A DNA stretch of 64,000 nt from positions 28,413 through 92,412 of the forward strand of contig CAZJLJ010000003.1 of NCBI GenBank assembly GCA_964546935.1, given 5' to 3'. The stretch's first letter is position 1; each line of letters starts with the position of its first letter. Shown in pieces: positions 34,073 through 43,173 of the stretch. This DNA comes from JALYTY01 sp964546935. GTDB taxonomy: Bacteria; Vulcanimicrobiota; Vulcanimicrobiia; Vulcanimicrobiales; Vulcanimicrobiaceae. Below the pieces are notes generated by a model. The model was given only the letters and a program-made list of their open reading frames with translations, was not told the origin of the DNA and did not search any database. Both the position numbers and the translations under genes were made by a program.

Positions 34073-35338
34073 GTGGCTCTTTCGACAGAGCCTCGGGCGC
34101 TTTTGCTCGAGGGCGGCTTTCCTACCGTTCGGCGCGCGGCCGATGGACTCATCGACGAACCGGTGGAGCGCGGTGATGCCCCGCCTGCGATTAGGGCGGT
34201 CGATGAAATGCATCAAACAGCGATCCAAGCCGGGGCCTCGGATATTCATATCGAGCCGGCGCACGAGGGGGGACGCGTTCGCCAGCGGGTCGACGGCATT
34301 CTCATCGAGGTGCGCCGGTTACCCCCATCGCTTTTCCCACAGATTGTTTCGCGCATCAAATTACTGGCCGGCATGGATATCGCGGACAAACGGCAACCGC
34401 AGGATGGACGCTATCAAATCGATCTAGATAGCCGCTCACTAGATGCGCGCGTTTCTTCGATGCCTACTATCGCAGGCGAAAAGCTGGTCGTTCGACTTTT
34501 GGACATGCACGCGTGCGTGCCGAGTCTTGAAAATCTTGGGATGCCGATCCACTTGCTCGAGCGTTATCGCGCACTGGTACACGCTCCACACGGTTTCGTC
34601 GTTGTTTGTGGCCCGACAGGCAGCGGCAAAACTACCACGCTTTACGCATCGCTAAGTGAACGGAACGTTGAAGGGCAACACCTCTGCAGCGTTGAGGACC
34701 CTGTCGAGGTGCGTCTCCCCGGCGTCGCTCAAGTGCAGGTTCATACGCGCGCAGGCGTTACGTTTGCAGTCGCGTTGCGTTCCTTTCTGAGACAAGATCC
34801 GAACGTTATCATGGTCGGTGAGATTCGAGACGCCGAGACGGCCGGCGTCGCTATTTCAGCGGCCCTCTCGGGGCAACTTGTCGTTGCAAGCTTACATGCA
34901 AATGATGCTCCGCGCGCAATAGAACGACTCGTAGAGCTCGGTGTAAAGAGAGCCGCAATTGCCGCGGCGCTCTCGTGTGTCGTCGCGCAGCGTCTCATCA
35001 GAAGAATTTGTGACGAATGCCGCAGCAAATCGGTGATTTCGAAAAAAGACGCGTCGTTACTCGGCGTTCCCGACCGGACCACGATCTTTGAACCGGTGGG
35101 ATGCACCCGGTGCGACGGTACCGGCTATCGCGGTCGCGTTGGAATTTTCGAATTCTTTAACATAACCAACGAAATTCGTGGCGCAATCGCACGTGGCGAG
35201 TCCTACGTGGAGCTCGTTCGCATGGCCGGCAAAGGCGGGTATGTGCCGATGTTGACGGACGCGATCGCCAGGCTTGTAAACGGGGAAACAAGCGTTGCTG
35301 AATTGCGACGCGTCCTTTCGTTAGGAGAAGAAGCGTGA
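34073..35338 (+). CDS. pilB: type IV pilus assembly ATPase PilB (GspE family)
   Basis: A secretion ATPase that powers pilus extension. The GTG at 34073 has GGGAG seven bases upstream; the frame also allows a TTG at 33983 (30 residues longer) with no ribosome site. Motifs: the N2-domain ASDIHIEP, Walker A GPTGSGKTTT, Walker B-like DPNVIMVGEIRDAET, and the four-cysteine zinc site CDEC and CTRC near the C-terminus, which marks extension ATPases rather than PilT. The N1 domain of longer PilB is missing. First gene of a 13-gene operon; it ends in a GTGA overlap with pilT. Confidence 0.92.
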   Translation: MALSTEPRALLLEGGFPTVRRAADGLIDEPVERGDAPPAIRAVDEMHQTAIQAGASDIHIEPAHEGGRVRQRVDGILIEVRRLPPSLFPQIVSRIKLLAGMDIADKRQPQDGRYQIDLDSRSLDARVSSMPTIAGEKLVVRLLDMHACVPSLENLGMPIHLLERYRALVHAPHGFVVVCGPTGSGKTTTLYASLSERNVEGQHLCSVEDPVEVRLPGVAQVQVHTRAGVTFAVALRSFLRQDPNVIMVGEIRDAETAGVAISAALSGQLVVASLHANDAPRAIERLVELGVKRAAIAAALSCVVAQRLIRRICDECRSKSVISKKDASLLGVPDRTTIFEPVGCTRCDGTGYRGRVGIFEFFNITNEIRGAIARGESYVELVRMAGKGGYVPMLTDAIARLVNGETSVAELRRVLSLGEEA

Positions 35339-36420
35339 GTTCAACATCGGCTGTGCGCCTCACGGATGCGCTGCATGTAGCGCGATCGCGGAACGCCTCG
35401 GACATTCACTTGAATCCGAAGGATCCGCCGGCAATCCGTGTTGACGGTTGTCTCGAACACCTAAATGGGCCGGCAATGGAGCGCGAGGAACTGTATGCGA
35501 TCGCGGCGGCGTTGTTCGACAAAAGGCAGGTCGATAAAGTCAACGCCGGCGTAGACGTTTCGACAACACATATCGATGATGTTCTCGGCGTGATTCGAGT
35601 TCACGCTTTTCGTGTCGAGGGCGGAATCGCAATCGCTCTGCGGCTGTTGCAGAAGTCCGTTCCCAGCCTCGAGTCTCTCCACTTACCGGCAATCGTGGCG
35701 TCTCTCTGCGATCGGGAGCGCGGGCTAATCTTGTTCGCAGGCCCCACGGGCTCAGGTAAATCGACGTCTCTTGCCGCTTCAATCGATCGGATCAATTCAT
35801 CGTCATCGCGCCACATCATTACGATAGAAGACCCTATCGAATACCGCCATTCCAGCAAACGTTCGGTGGTGGTTCAGCGTCAGATAGGCGATGACGCTGT
35901 GTCGTTCTCGCAGGCACTTATCGGGGCACTACGAGCCGATCCCGACATCATTGTCGTCGGCGAGATGCGTGATGAATCGACGATTCAAGCCGCGCTTACT
36001 GCAGCTGAGACGGGTCACTTAGTGCTCGCAAGTATCCACACAGGGGATGCGGCGCAGACAATAGACCGGATTGTCGACGCGTTTTCGGGATCCGCACAAT
36101 CACAGATTAGGACCCAGTTGTCGCAAGCGCTCCTCGCAATTATTTCGCAGCGGCTCGTCCGACGAGCTAGCGCACACGGCCGCCGTGCCGTCGCGGAAAT
36201 CGTCGTTGCCACTGACGCCGTTCGCAATATTATTCGAGAAGCGCGCACGCATCAATTACGGAACGTCATTCTCACGGGACGGCACCTGGGAATGCAAACG
36301 CTCGAAAATCATCTCAACGAACTTGTGGCACGCCGTGAAATCACGCGCGAAGCCGCACTGGCCGTGACGGACAGGAGTGAAGAGATCACTACTGTTTCTT
36401 CGGCGGCCTTCGGAGCATAA
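35335..36420 (+). CDS. pilT: type IV pilus retraction ATPase PilT
   Basis: A 361-residue hexameric ATPase that drives pilus retraction. It starts ASDIHLNPKDPPAIRVDG, with Walker A GPTGSGKST (136-144), ASP-box/Walker B RADPDIIVVGEMRDEST, and a His box in ASIHTGDAAQTIDR. The four-Cys zinc motif of PilB is absent, as expected. Having pilB and pilT at the head of one operon suggests a dynamic, retractable pilus. The stop codon overlaps the start of pilC (TAATG). Confidence 0.9.
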   Translation: MSSTSAVRLTDALHVARSRNASDIHLNPKDPPAIRVDGCLEHLNGPAMEREELYAIAAALFDKRQVDKVNAGVDVSTTHIDDVLGVIRVHAFRVEGGIAIALRLLQKSVPSLESLHLPAIVASLCDRERGLILFAGPTGSGKSTSLAASIDRINSSSSRHIITIEDPIEYRHSSKRSVVVQRQIGDDAVSFSQALIGALRADPDIIVVGEMRDESTIQAALTAAETGHLVLASIHTGDAAQTIDRIVDAFSGSAQSQIRTQLSQALLAIISQRLVRRASAHGRRAVAEIVVATDAVRNIIREARTHQLRNVILTGRHLGMQTLENHLNELVARREITREAALAVTDRSEEITTVSSAAFGA

Positions 36421-37640
36421 TGCCGGCTGTATTTAACTATGCCGCGCGAAACGCGGACGGAAGGTTTGTAGCCGGCGCAATCAGCGCCGAAACGCCGGAG
36501 CAAGCGTTAGCGCACCTGCGCACACGAGCGCTTTTTATAACGGCGCTGGAGAAAGCCGGATCCTCACGCGGGATCGTCGCATCGGTTTTTACGATGCTAC
36601 CGGTGAATGCTTCAGCACGGCTGGCGTTTTTCCGATCGCTCGCGACGCTGCTCCACTCCGGAGTAGCCCTACGGAGAGCCTTGGAGGTAACAATTGAGGA
36701 GTGCCGTGACAGCCGGCTTGCGGAAGGTCTGCGATCGATTGCAAGCGATATCGAAGCGGGTGTCCCGCTCTCGAGCGCGATGGGCCGCCGGCCTCGTGAG
36801 TTTTCGCCGCTCTTTATTGCGTTCGTCCGCGCCGGTGAGGTCAGTGGCACGCTCGACCGCGTTTTGGAGCGGCTCGCGCAATTTCTAGAGCGCGACCGGG
36901 CCTTGCGAAAACGCGTGAAAGCGGCGTTGGCCTATCCAGCTATCGTAGCGTTTGCAGCGCTTGCGCTCGTTCTTTTTCTCATCGCAAATACCGTACCGGC
37001 CTTCGCTTCTATGTTCACGGAGATGCACGTGCGACTGCCGCTCTCAACGAAAATACTTCTCGCCGTCGGCCAAGCACTGACTGTGCCTTCTGTCTGGATT
37101 GTGCTTCTCGCGATACCGGCCGGCGCTCCGCTCGGCGCTCTCGCAATTCGTCGTTCCGAGGCCGCTCAAAGCATGCTCGACGCGTTGCGCTTGCATGCAC
37201 CCGTTTTCGGCCCGATCGTGCGGAAGGCGACCGTCGGCAGTTACGCTCGTACGCTTGGAACGCTGCTACAGTCAGGTGTCACGCTCATGACGGCGTTAGA
37301 TGCGTCGCGGGACGTTGTGGAAAGCATCGTTTACCGCAAATGCCTTGGCGCGCTCCCGGACGCGTTAAGAGAGGGAGATCCGCTCGCCGTGCCTCTGGAG
37401 AAGAGCCTTCTCTTCGATCCACTGTTTTTGCAGTTGGTCCGTGTCGGCGAAGAAACAGGCGCGCTTGACTCGATGTTGTTGCGGCTTGCGGAGTACTACG
37501 AGCTCGACGTTGAGACGGCGATTACGACCCTCGGAAGCGTACTTGAGCCTATTTTGATTCTTCTGTTAGGCACCGTCGTCGGAACCATTGTTGCCTCGAT
37601 TTTGATTCCACTCTATTCGATTATCGGGAGTATCAAGTGA
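36420..37640 (+). CDS. pilC: type IV pilus inner-membrane platform protein PilC (GspF family)
   Basis: A 406-residue platform protein with two T2SF domains (about 70-190 and 275-395). The first has LATLLHSGVALRRALEVT and FVRAGEVSGTLDRVLERLA; the second has LGTLLQSGVTLMTALDASRD and LVRVGEETGALDSMLLRLA. Three transmembrane helices are visible: about 170-195, 220-245 and 375-400. It connects the ATPases to the pilin. A GTGA overlap couples it to the sigma-factor gene. Confidence 0.93.
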   Translation: MPAVFNYAARNADGRFVAGAISAETPEQALAHLRTRALFITALEKAGSSRGIVASVFTMLPVNASARLAFFRSLATLLHSGVALRRALEVTIEECRDSRLAEGLRSIASDIEAGVPLSSAMGRRPREFSPLFIAFVRAGEVSGTLDRVLERLAQFLERDRALRKRVKAALAYPAIVAFAALALVLFLIANTVPAFASMFTEMHVRLPLSTKILLAVGQALTVPSVWIVLLAIPAGAPLGALAIRRSEAAQSMLDALRLHAPVFGPIVRKATVGSYARTLGTLLQSGVTLMTALDASRDVVESIVYRKCLGALPDALREGDPLAVPLEKSLLFDPLFLQLVRVGEETGALDSMLLRLAEYYELDVETAITTLGSVLEPILILLLGTVVGTIVASILIPLYSIIGSIK

Positions 37641-38311
37641 ACGACCCATCGCCGCATCGTCAGCGTATTATCGAAGAACACCGCTATTTATGTGCACGGG
37701 CCGCCCGCAAGTTCGTCCGTAATGGACTAGACCGCAGAGACTTGGAACAAGTTGCCGCCATCGGCCTCATCAAAGCGGCGGATCGGTACGACCCGGCAAA
37801 CGGCACGCCGTTTGAAGCCTATGCATGGGTGTTCGTACTCGGGGAATTAATGCACTACGTTCGGGACAGTGAAAAGTTGCTTCGTGTGCCGCGACGGCTC
37901 CGGGAGCTTGAACGGCGTTGGCTAGTTGCCGAGTGCGAATTATGGATGCTTCTCGCTCGCGACCCGAGTGATGCGGAAATCGGCGCTTATATCGGAGCGG
38001 ATGTAGGGGAACAAAGAGAGCTGCAACGCTATCGAGATGCATCGTCCACCGTATCTATGGATGCGCTGCGGCCGTACGAACAGCGAGCACTCTCTTATAC
38101 GATCGATAATCAGCTCGATAAGCTTATGCTTCAGAACGCATTAGCTAATTTGTCGGCGCTTGAACGTGAGATCTTGACCGAAATCTACGAACGCGACACG
38201 CCGCTGATTGACCTAGCGAAACGCCTCGGATACTCACGCCGTCACCTTACCCGGTTGCATCGGGCGGCGCTTCAGAAGCTTTCGCCTCATGCTCGTCCTC
38301 AAATAGCCTAA
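37637..38311 (+). CDS. alternative sigma factor (SigB/SigF/FliA-like) within the pilus operon
   Basis: A 224-residue sigma-70-family protein. Region 2 is RAARKFVRNGLDRRDLEQVA with the RYDPANGTPFEAYAWVFVLG core recognition helix. A region-3-like part follows (LRVPRRLRELERRWLVAE, then LLARDPSDAEIGAYIGADV). Region 4 is ALSALEREILTEIY-type with a helix-turn-helix (LIDLAKRLGYSRRHLTRLHRA). Size and regions fit the SigB/SigF/FliA group. It starts inside the pilC stop (GTGA) and lies before the prepilin gene, so it may drive the pilin gene's own promoter or a motility regulon. Confidence 0.85.
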   Translation: MNDPSPHRQRIIEEHRYLCARAARKFVRNGLDRRDLEQVAAIGLIKAADRYDPANGTPFEAYAWVFVLGELMHYVRDSEKLLRVPRRLRELERRWLVAECELWMLLARDPSDAEIGAYIGADVGEQRELQRYRDASSTVSMDALRPYEQRALSYTIDNQLDKLMLQNALANLSALEREILTEIYERDTPLIDLAKRLGYSRRHLTRLHRAALQKLSPHARPQIA

Positions 38312-38352
38312 ACTTGGTACTAACGCGAGAAGTAAGGAGCTATCGCACGCAT

Positions 38353-38808
38353 ATGGATCGCGAACACGAGATGGGATTCACGTTGATTGAAATGATGATC
38401 GTCGTTGCGATTATCGCGATCCTCGTGGCAATTCTAGTGCCAAACTTCATCCGGGCACGTGCTCAAGCGCAGACGGCGGCATGCGAGGCGAACTTGAAAG
38501 AAATTGCAACGATTCTTGAGCTTTACCAGACCGATCATCAGCAATACCCCAGCGGAACAAACACCGCTGTTACGACCGCCGATGTAGACCTGGCGCCGTA
38601 TCTAAAGCAGAATCCCGTCGACCCTGTGAATCCGTCGGGGAACTACGAATTTACGGTTACGAACGGCAGCACGGGAAATCCCTCGTATACCATTATCTGT
38701 CCGGGGCAACACGATCCCGGAACCATGAGCTCGATTGGAGGTGCAGGCGGAAGTACGCACATCCAGTACTCCTCGGCTACGGGATTCTCGGCGGTCGCAA
38801 GTCAGTAA
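38353..38808 (+). CDS. type IV prepilin (major-pilin candidate)
   Basis: A 151-residue type IVa-like prepilin. The short charged leader MDREHEMG ends at the Gly before FTLIEMMIVVAIIAI, the class III cleavage and N-methylation site with Glu5. The N-terminal helix is followed by NFIRARAQAQTAACEANLKE and a small globular domain. Cys44 and Cys116 could form the usual C-terminal disulfide loop. It is the only prepilin in the operon. AAGGAG lies about 13 bases upstream, farther than ideal, so the ATG at 38371 is a less likely alternative. Confidence 0.9.
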   Translation: MDREHEMGFTLIEMMIVVAIIAILVAILVPNFIRARAQAQTAACEANLKEIATILELYQTDHQQYPSGTNTAVTTADVDLAPYLKQNPVDPVNPSGNYEFTVTNGSTGNPSYTIICPGQHDPGTMSSIGGAGGSTHIQYSSATGFSAVASQ

Positions 38809-38809
38809 T

Positions 38810-39427
38810 ATGAGCGCTGCGGCCTTTGCGGCATTTGCCGCGGGAATAACGACGTCATTTGGCCCATGCGTTGCTCCGCGATTTATAGCTGTGTGCGCCC
38901 TTGCAAACGGCTCGAGCGGTATGCAGCGGACCGTTCGCGTCGCGGCCTTTGTTTTTGGCCTCATTTCAAGCTCTGTGGCAATAGCGGCCGGAATATCGCT
39001 TTTTAGCGCATTGACTCGGTTTTCAGAGTTCGTGTACGTGGCGTTGGCCTGCGGGCTCGGATTCTTCGGATTGCGCGTGCTGTTCGGTTGTTCGCCGCAT
39101 CAATGCGTGCACGGCTCACCGGCGTTGCGCGCGTCTGCAGGCGGTGCGTTTCTTTTGGGAGCGTCTTTCTCGATGATCCTCTCGCCGTGCTGTGGACCGG
39201 TCATTGCAGCGCTGGGGTCCGTTGCAGCGGGCAACACTTTTGATGTGCGAGCGGCGACGCTCGTTGTTGCTTTCGCAGCCGGACATGCGGTGCCGCTGCT
39301 TGCGGCGGGTTCCGGGGCTGCACGCGTACGCGGCGTACTGCAGAATCATTCTCTTTCGGCCGCGTCCTCCGTAGTCGCCGGTGGGCTAATGATTGCACTG
39401 GCATCTTACTACGCTCTGCTGGCATGA
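38810..39427 (+). CDS. CcdA/DsbD-like thiol-redox membrane protein
   Basis: A 205-residue protein with about six transmembrane helices. It has the paired cysteine motifs of the CcdA/DsbD transmembrane domain: FGPCVAP near residue 20 and LSPCCGP near 127. CcdA-type proteins carry electrons across the membrane to extracytoplasmic thiol proteins. It starts 1 base after the prepilin stop, so it is coexpressed with a pilin containing two cysteines. No thioredoxin-like partner is in this operon. A role in pilin disulfide handling is an inference. Confidence 0.82.
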   Translation: MSAAAFAAFAAGITTSFGPCVAPRFIAVCALANGSSGMQRTVRVAAFVFGLISSSVAIAAGISLFSALTRFSEFVYVALACGLGFFGLRVLFGCSPHQCVHGSPALRASAGGAFLLGASFSMILSPCCGPVIAALGSVAAGNTFDVRAATLVVAFAAGHAVPLLAAGSGAARVRGVLQNHSLSAASSVVAGGLMIALASYYALLA

Positions 39428-39951
39428 TGTTGAGCCGCCTGCGTCGCTTCCGTTTGGTTGTGATTGCAATGGCCGGCGCGGCCTTGCTCCTCCATTCACA
39501 GATTTCGGAAGCCCTGGTGATACGAGGTGATGACCTTGCGTATCGAAATGTGGGGGCCGCAATGAGCAAGTATCGCAACGCTCTATGGTGGGACTCGCAA
39601 AATGGAAGCGCAGTCGACCGGATCTGTTTCCACGAACTGCTTTCGCACCAACCCGTTCTCGTGCGCGATGCGCTCAAGGTTGCCAACGCGTATCTCGAAC
39701 GGCACGGGAACGACGCAACAGTCCTAACAGATCGTGCGCTGGCGCTGAACTTTTTGCGCCGATATACCGAAGCTGCGGCCGACTTTCGGATGGCTGCCTC
39801 GCAGACGAAGAACGTGCAACTGATGACGTTCGCCGGCTTTGCCGCGCTGCATGCTGGGAATCGGCGAATGGCTAAGCAACTGTTCACCGAGGCAACACAA
39901 CTGGACTCTCGATTCACTCCTGCGCGCCGGGCATTGGCGAGATTATCATGA
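39424..39951 (+). CDS. TPR-like membrane-anchored protein
   Basis: A 175-residue protein with an N-terminal hydrophobic segment (FRLVVIAMAGAALLLHS), then helical pairs that look like two TPR repeats (ALALNFLRRYTEAAADFRMA, then AALHAGNRRMAKQLFTEATQ). Such proteins often act as scaffolds, as PilF/PilW does for secretin assembly, and that is the natural guess here. It overlaps the ccdA-like gene by ATGA and the prepilin peptidase gene by ATGA. Confidence 0.65.
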   Translation: MMLSRLRRFRLVVIAMAGAALLLHSQISEALVIRGDDLAYRNVGAAMSKYRNALWWDSQNGSAVDRICFHELLSHQPVLVRDALKVANAYLERHGNDATVLTDRALALNFLRRYTEAAADFRMAASQTKNVQLMTFAGFAALHAGNRRMAKQLFTEATQLDSRFTPARRALARLS

Positions 39952-40556
39952 TTGAAAAAGTTCTAATCACGTGCGCCTTTCTGTGCGGTTCGTCTTTCTT
40001 AGCACTTGCTGCGCTCTTATCCGCGAGGCGTGAACGATCGCTGCGTCTCCTTTCGACCTATTCCGCTGCGGTATTCTCTATCGTTCTTGCCGTTGCGCTA
40101 ACAGCGTCCGGTCCGGTGCTTACTTCGATCGCGACCGCGTTAGCATGCTCTTGCGTAGTCGTGTGCGCCGTGACCGACCATACGATCGGATTGGTATTCG
40201 ACGTAGTAACGTTTCCATCGGCTGCCGGCATAGTAGCCCTTACCGTACTTTCGGGGTTCGGAAGTGCATCGATTTTAGGACTGCTAACCGGTTTCACAAC
40301 AATTTTTTTGCTGTGGTTTCTCACTAGGGGACGCGGTATCGGGTTGGGCGATGCGAAGCTCACCGCGGTTATGGGCGCAGCCTGCGGAGGAGCATCGGTT
40401 TTCACAGTAATCGGCGCAGCTTTCGTTTTGGGAGCGACCGTCGCTTGTTTCGGCCTTGCTACAGGCCGGCTAAAACGCGGTGACACATTACGGTTTGCGC
40501 CGTATTTGGCCGGCGGCTTTGTGCTCGCTACGACGCTAACAAAAATATACGCATGA
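39948..40556 (+). CDS. pilD: prepilin peptidase (type A24)
   Basis: A 202-residue inner-membrane aspartic peptidase. The two catalytic aspartates are those of CAVTDHTIGL (Asp77) and GLGDAKLTAV (Asp135 in the GxGD motif). About six or seven membrane helices are visible. The N-terminal cytosolic zinc/N-methylase domain of full PilD is absent, so it may only cleave and not methylate prepilin, or methylation depends on another protein. It sits four codons inside both neighbours (ATGA overlaps). Confidence 0.87.
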   Translation: MIEKVLITCAFLCGSSFLALAALLSARRERSLRLLSTYSAAVFSIVLAVALTASGPVLTSIATALACSCVVVCAVTDHTIGLVFDVVTFPSAAGIVALTVLSGFGSASILGLLTGFTTIFLLWFLTRGRGIGLGDAKLTAVMGAACGGASVFTVIGAAFVLGATVACFGLATGRLKRGDTLRFAPYLAGGFVLATTLTKIYA

Positions 40557-41530
40557 GCGATTTTCACATGTTGCCGCTGGGAATCGACTTGGGGACCAGC
40601 CGCGCTCGCATTGCCGCCGCTGAAGTTGATTCGCACGGCGATATCCGTCTAAAGGCAGTTGTATCGAGAGATCTGCCCGCAGACTCCGTCCAAAGCGGTT
40701 TAATAGAGTCTCCCGACCTGGTAAGCGCCGTTCTCGACGAAATGCTTTGTGAGTTGGGAACGCGCGAACGGCGTTGCGTTTTCGCTTTGGGTACGCCGTC
40801 CGCGGTCTTGCGCGTAATGCGCTTTCCTAAAATGAGCTGGGCGGAGCGCATTCGAGCGGCAAAGTTTGAAGCGCAACGCTTCGTAGGGTGGAATATTGAC
40901 GAAGAGAATTCCATCGTGCGAGTTCATCCTTTGGATCGTGCCGCCGGAGTATACGGCGTCGGTGCAGTACGGCGCGATGCGGTCGATTCAATCATGAGCG
41001 CGGTTCGTGGCGTGCGCCTGAAGCCTGTTTCGATCGATCACGATGCGTTAGCATTGCGCCGGGCCCTCCCTTTTTGCGATGCGATCCTTGACGTGGGAGC
41101 GGACCGAAGCATCCTTCACGCATTTTCCGAAAGCGGTCCGCTCTCTTGGATAATTCCATGCGGTGGTGTGGAAGTCACGAGGGGCATCTCACGCGATCTT
41201 TGCATCGACTACGCGACCGCTGAACGGCGCAAACGCATACTTGGGGCGGCCGGCGCGGGCGCCGCATCGCGCGATGAACTCGTAGTGCACCTTCGCGACG
41301 CGATCGAAAAAGCACGCAGTCGCGTGGCTATCTCTCGCATTGCCTTAACGGGAAACGGATCGCGTCTGCCGCGCTTTCCCGAGGACCTTGAGGCTGCGAC
41401 GGGCGCATCGGTGGAGATGCCGGTGGCTCAGGCGCTCTTCAGCGATGCCTATCCTGAGGACGTCATTCGTTCAGCCGCGCCAGACTGGACCCTAGCGGTT
41501 GGGCTCGCAATGTGGGGTGCGGCTGCCTAG
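40553..41530 (+). CDS. pilM: PilM-like actin-fold pilus assembly protein
   Basis: A 325-residue protein of the PilM/FtsA-like actin fold. The phosphate-1 loop is LGIDLGTSRARIAAAE and the adenosine-region motif is ALTGNGSRLP. VILDVGADRSILHAF stands where the second phosphate loop lies. PilM is a cytosolic ring that binds PilN at the inner membrane. It overlaps the peptidase gene by ATGA, and pilN starts in its stop codon (TAGTG). Confidence 0.87.
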   Translation: MSDFHMLPLGIDLGTSRARIAAAEVDSHGDIRLKAVVSRDLPADSVQSGLIESPDLVSAVLDEMLCELGTRERRCVFALGTPSAVLRVMRFPKMSWAERIRAAKFEAQRFVGWNIDEENSIVRVHPLDRAAGVYGVGAVRRDAVDSIMSAVRGVRLKPVSIDHDALALRRALPFCDAILDVGADRSILHAFSESGPLSWIIPCGGVEVTRGISRDLCIDYATAERRKRILGAAGAGAASRDELVVHLRDAIEKARSRVAISRIALTGNGSRLPRFPEDLEAATGASVEMPVAQALFSDAYPEDVIRSAAPDWTLAVGLAMWGAAA

Positions 41531-42084
41531 TGCGATTCGATTATCTTCACGACTCCGTTCCAGACACGGTCGATAAGCTACGCTCCCTGCGTCTGAGGAA
41601 AGAATTGCATGCGCCGGCCGGTGCGGTTGTTGCGGCGTTCCTCGTGCTTCTCGGAGCGTGGGGGATTGAAACTCACCGCCTCGCCGATGCACGCTATGGC
41701 GTTCTCGCCGCTACAAAACGTGACGACGAAAGCCGCGAGAAGCTCGCTAAAACGAAACTCGTCCGCGTACAAATAGACCATATGCTGGCCGTCGATCGGA
41801 GGCTTAGAGAAATCCATCTGTCAGGAGCGACGCTTTCCGAACGTCTCGCAGATATCGCGAATCGCGTACCTCAAAGGGCCTGGCTTACGTCGATTTCACG
41901 GTCGCAGGGAGAGATACAGATCGATGGCCGCGCAGATGGATTTACGGTTTTAAGTGAGGCGATTGCACGCTTAATGTCTAGCAAAACGGTTGAATCACCA
42001 ACGTTGGTGCGTGCGGGACGTGACGATCGTCTTCGTGGCTCGGTGCTTTCGTTTGAAATGCGCGTAGAGGACACGGCGAAATGA
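41530..42084 (+). CDS. pilN: PilN-like pilus assembly protein
   Basis: A 184-residue bitopic protein starting with a GTG fused to the pilM stop (TAGTG). The N-terminal cytosolic stretch (VRFDYLHDSVPDTVDKL) is the part that would bind PilM. One transmembrane helix (about 30-48) and a coiled-coil periplasmic part follow, then a small alpha-beta domain (WLTSISRSQGEIQIDGRADG). Sequence similarity to PilN is weak; the call rests on size, topology and order in a pilMNOPQ array. Confidence 0.78.
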   Translation: MRFDYLHDSVPDTVDKLRSLRLRKELHAPAGAVVAAFLVLLGAWGIETHRLADARYGVLAATKRDDESREKLAKTKLVRVQIDHMLAVDRRLREIHLSGATLSERLADIANRVPQRAWLTSISRSQGEIQIDGRADGFTVLSEAIARLMSSKTVESPTLVRAGRDDRLRGSVLSFEMRVEDTAK

Positions 42085-42668
42085 AGGCGGTGAGATCGTT
42101 GTGGCTGCTCGTCGTCTTGATGCTCTTGGGCGGATACGGCCTTATAGTCCAGCCCGGCGAGCAGGCGATTAACGCAATGGAGTTACGCGCGCGCACGTTA
42201 TACGATGAGGCCAACGAGAACGAAAGCAAAATAAGGCGGAGTTCGCAGTTAGAGCAAGTAAGGCGCCGGGTTCAGTGGGACTTACGGAAGCTTTCAGGTC
42301 AAGCTGCACCCGCTGCGACGACGGCCGTTCTGCTCCGCCTCCTGAGCGATGATGCAAAGCGCTTTAACTTGGAAATTCGCGCGGTAACGCCGGATCGAAA
42401 CACAGCGCCTTCGGTAACATCGTCGCTCGACTTCTCGGAAACCGATTGGAGTATCGGATTGCGCGGCCGCTTTCGCGATGTCGTGGCTTTCGTAACCGAT
42501 CTTCCCAAACACAATGCGTTGTTATATCTCCGCGATGTCGAACTGACGTCTACGTCGAACGAGCCGGCCGCCGCTCCGTGGTTAAACGTAACACTGCATG
42601 CGCAGCTTTATCACCTCGCCGCACTTTCGTTTTTAGAGGACACACATGGTACCGCCTTTACGCGATAG
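42081..42668 (+). CDS. pilO: PilO-like pilus assembly protein
   Basis: A 195-residue bitopic protein. The helix SLWLLVVLMLLGGYGLIV (about 5-22) leads into a coiled coil (about 30-75) and a periplasmic ferredoxin-like domain with the pattern FRDVVAFVTDLPKHNALLYL typical of PilO. It should dimerise with PilN. It overlaps pilN by ATGA, and its last 23 bp overlap the next gene in another frame. Confidence 0.78.
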   Translation: MKAVRSLWLLVVLMLLGGYGLIVQPGEQAINAMELRARTLYDEANENESKIRRSSQLEQVRRRVQWDLRKLSGQAAPAATTAVLLRLLSDDAKRFNLEIRAVTPDRNTAPSVTSSLDFSETDWSIGLRGRFRDVVAFVTDLPKHNALLYLRDVELTSTSNEPAAAPWLNVTLHAQLYHLAALSFLEDTHGTAFTR

Positions 42669-43173
42669 CGATCGCCGCGCGTTAATGTACATTGCGCTGC
42701 TTGCGGTATGCGGCACGTTGTTGCTCTTGCCCCTGGCGGGAGAATCATCATCGTCGATGGTTGACGCCGACGCAACCTCCAAGGCCATGCCGCTCGCTGG
42801 GTCTGCTGAGCTGGAAGGTCTGCATTTTCCCGATATCCCAGTTGTGCGCGATCCGTTTGTCCCCGATCTCGCGGAGGCAGGCGTGCCGGCGCACGACGTG
42901 AGTCCTGATGAAGAAAAAATCGGCATGGCGTTACCTCCCAATGAAGGTGCATCGAACATGCCGCTGCCTAGCGCGTCCGAGGGGGCCGCTGTTCCGATTG
43001 TCCGCGCTGTGATTCTCGGTACGCAGTCCAAGGCGTTGGTCGACATCGCGGGTCAGGTGCGCATCCTCGGGATCGGCGATAAAATCGGAGTAAGTACGGT
43101 TACGGCTGTAGACGCAAATGGCTTATCGCTAAATAACGGTTCGCGACTCGTGCTCTTGGAGCGCGACATATGA
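42646..43173 (+). CDS. pilP: PilP-like pilus protein
   Basis: A 175-residue protein with one N-terminal helix (LMYIALLAVCGTLLLLPLAG), a long disordered Pro/Glu/Asp-rich stretch and a small C-terminal beta domain. That domain reads IVRAVILGTQSKALVDIAGQ, then GDKIGVSTVTAVDANGLSL, like the HR/PilP domain that contacts the secretin N0 region. Full PilP is a lipoprotein; no lipobox is seen here, so this is an anchored variant. It ends at the ATGA of pilQ. Confidence 0.72.
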   Translation: MVPPLRDSDRRALMYIALLAVCGTLLLLPLAGESSSSMVDADATSKAMPLAGSAELEGLHFPDIPVVRDPFVPDLAEAGVPAHDVSPDEEKIGMALPPNEGASNMPLPSASEGAAVPIVRAVILGTQSKALVDIAGQVRILGIGDKIGVSTVTAVDANGLSLNNGSRLVLLERDI

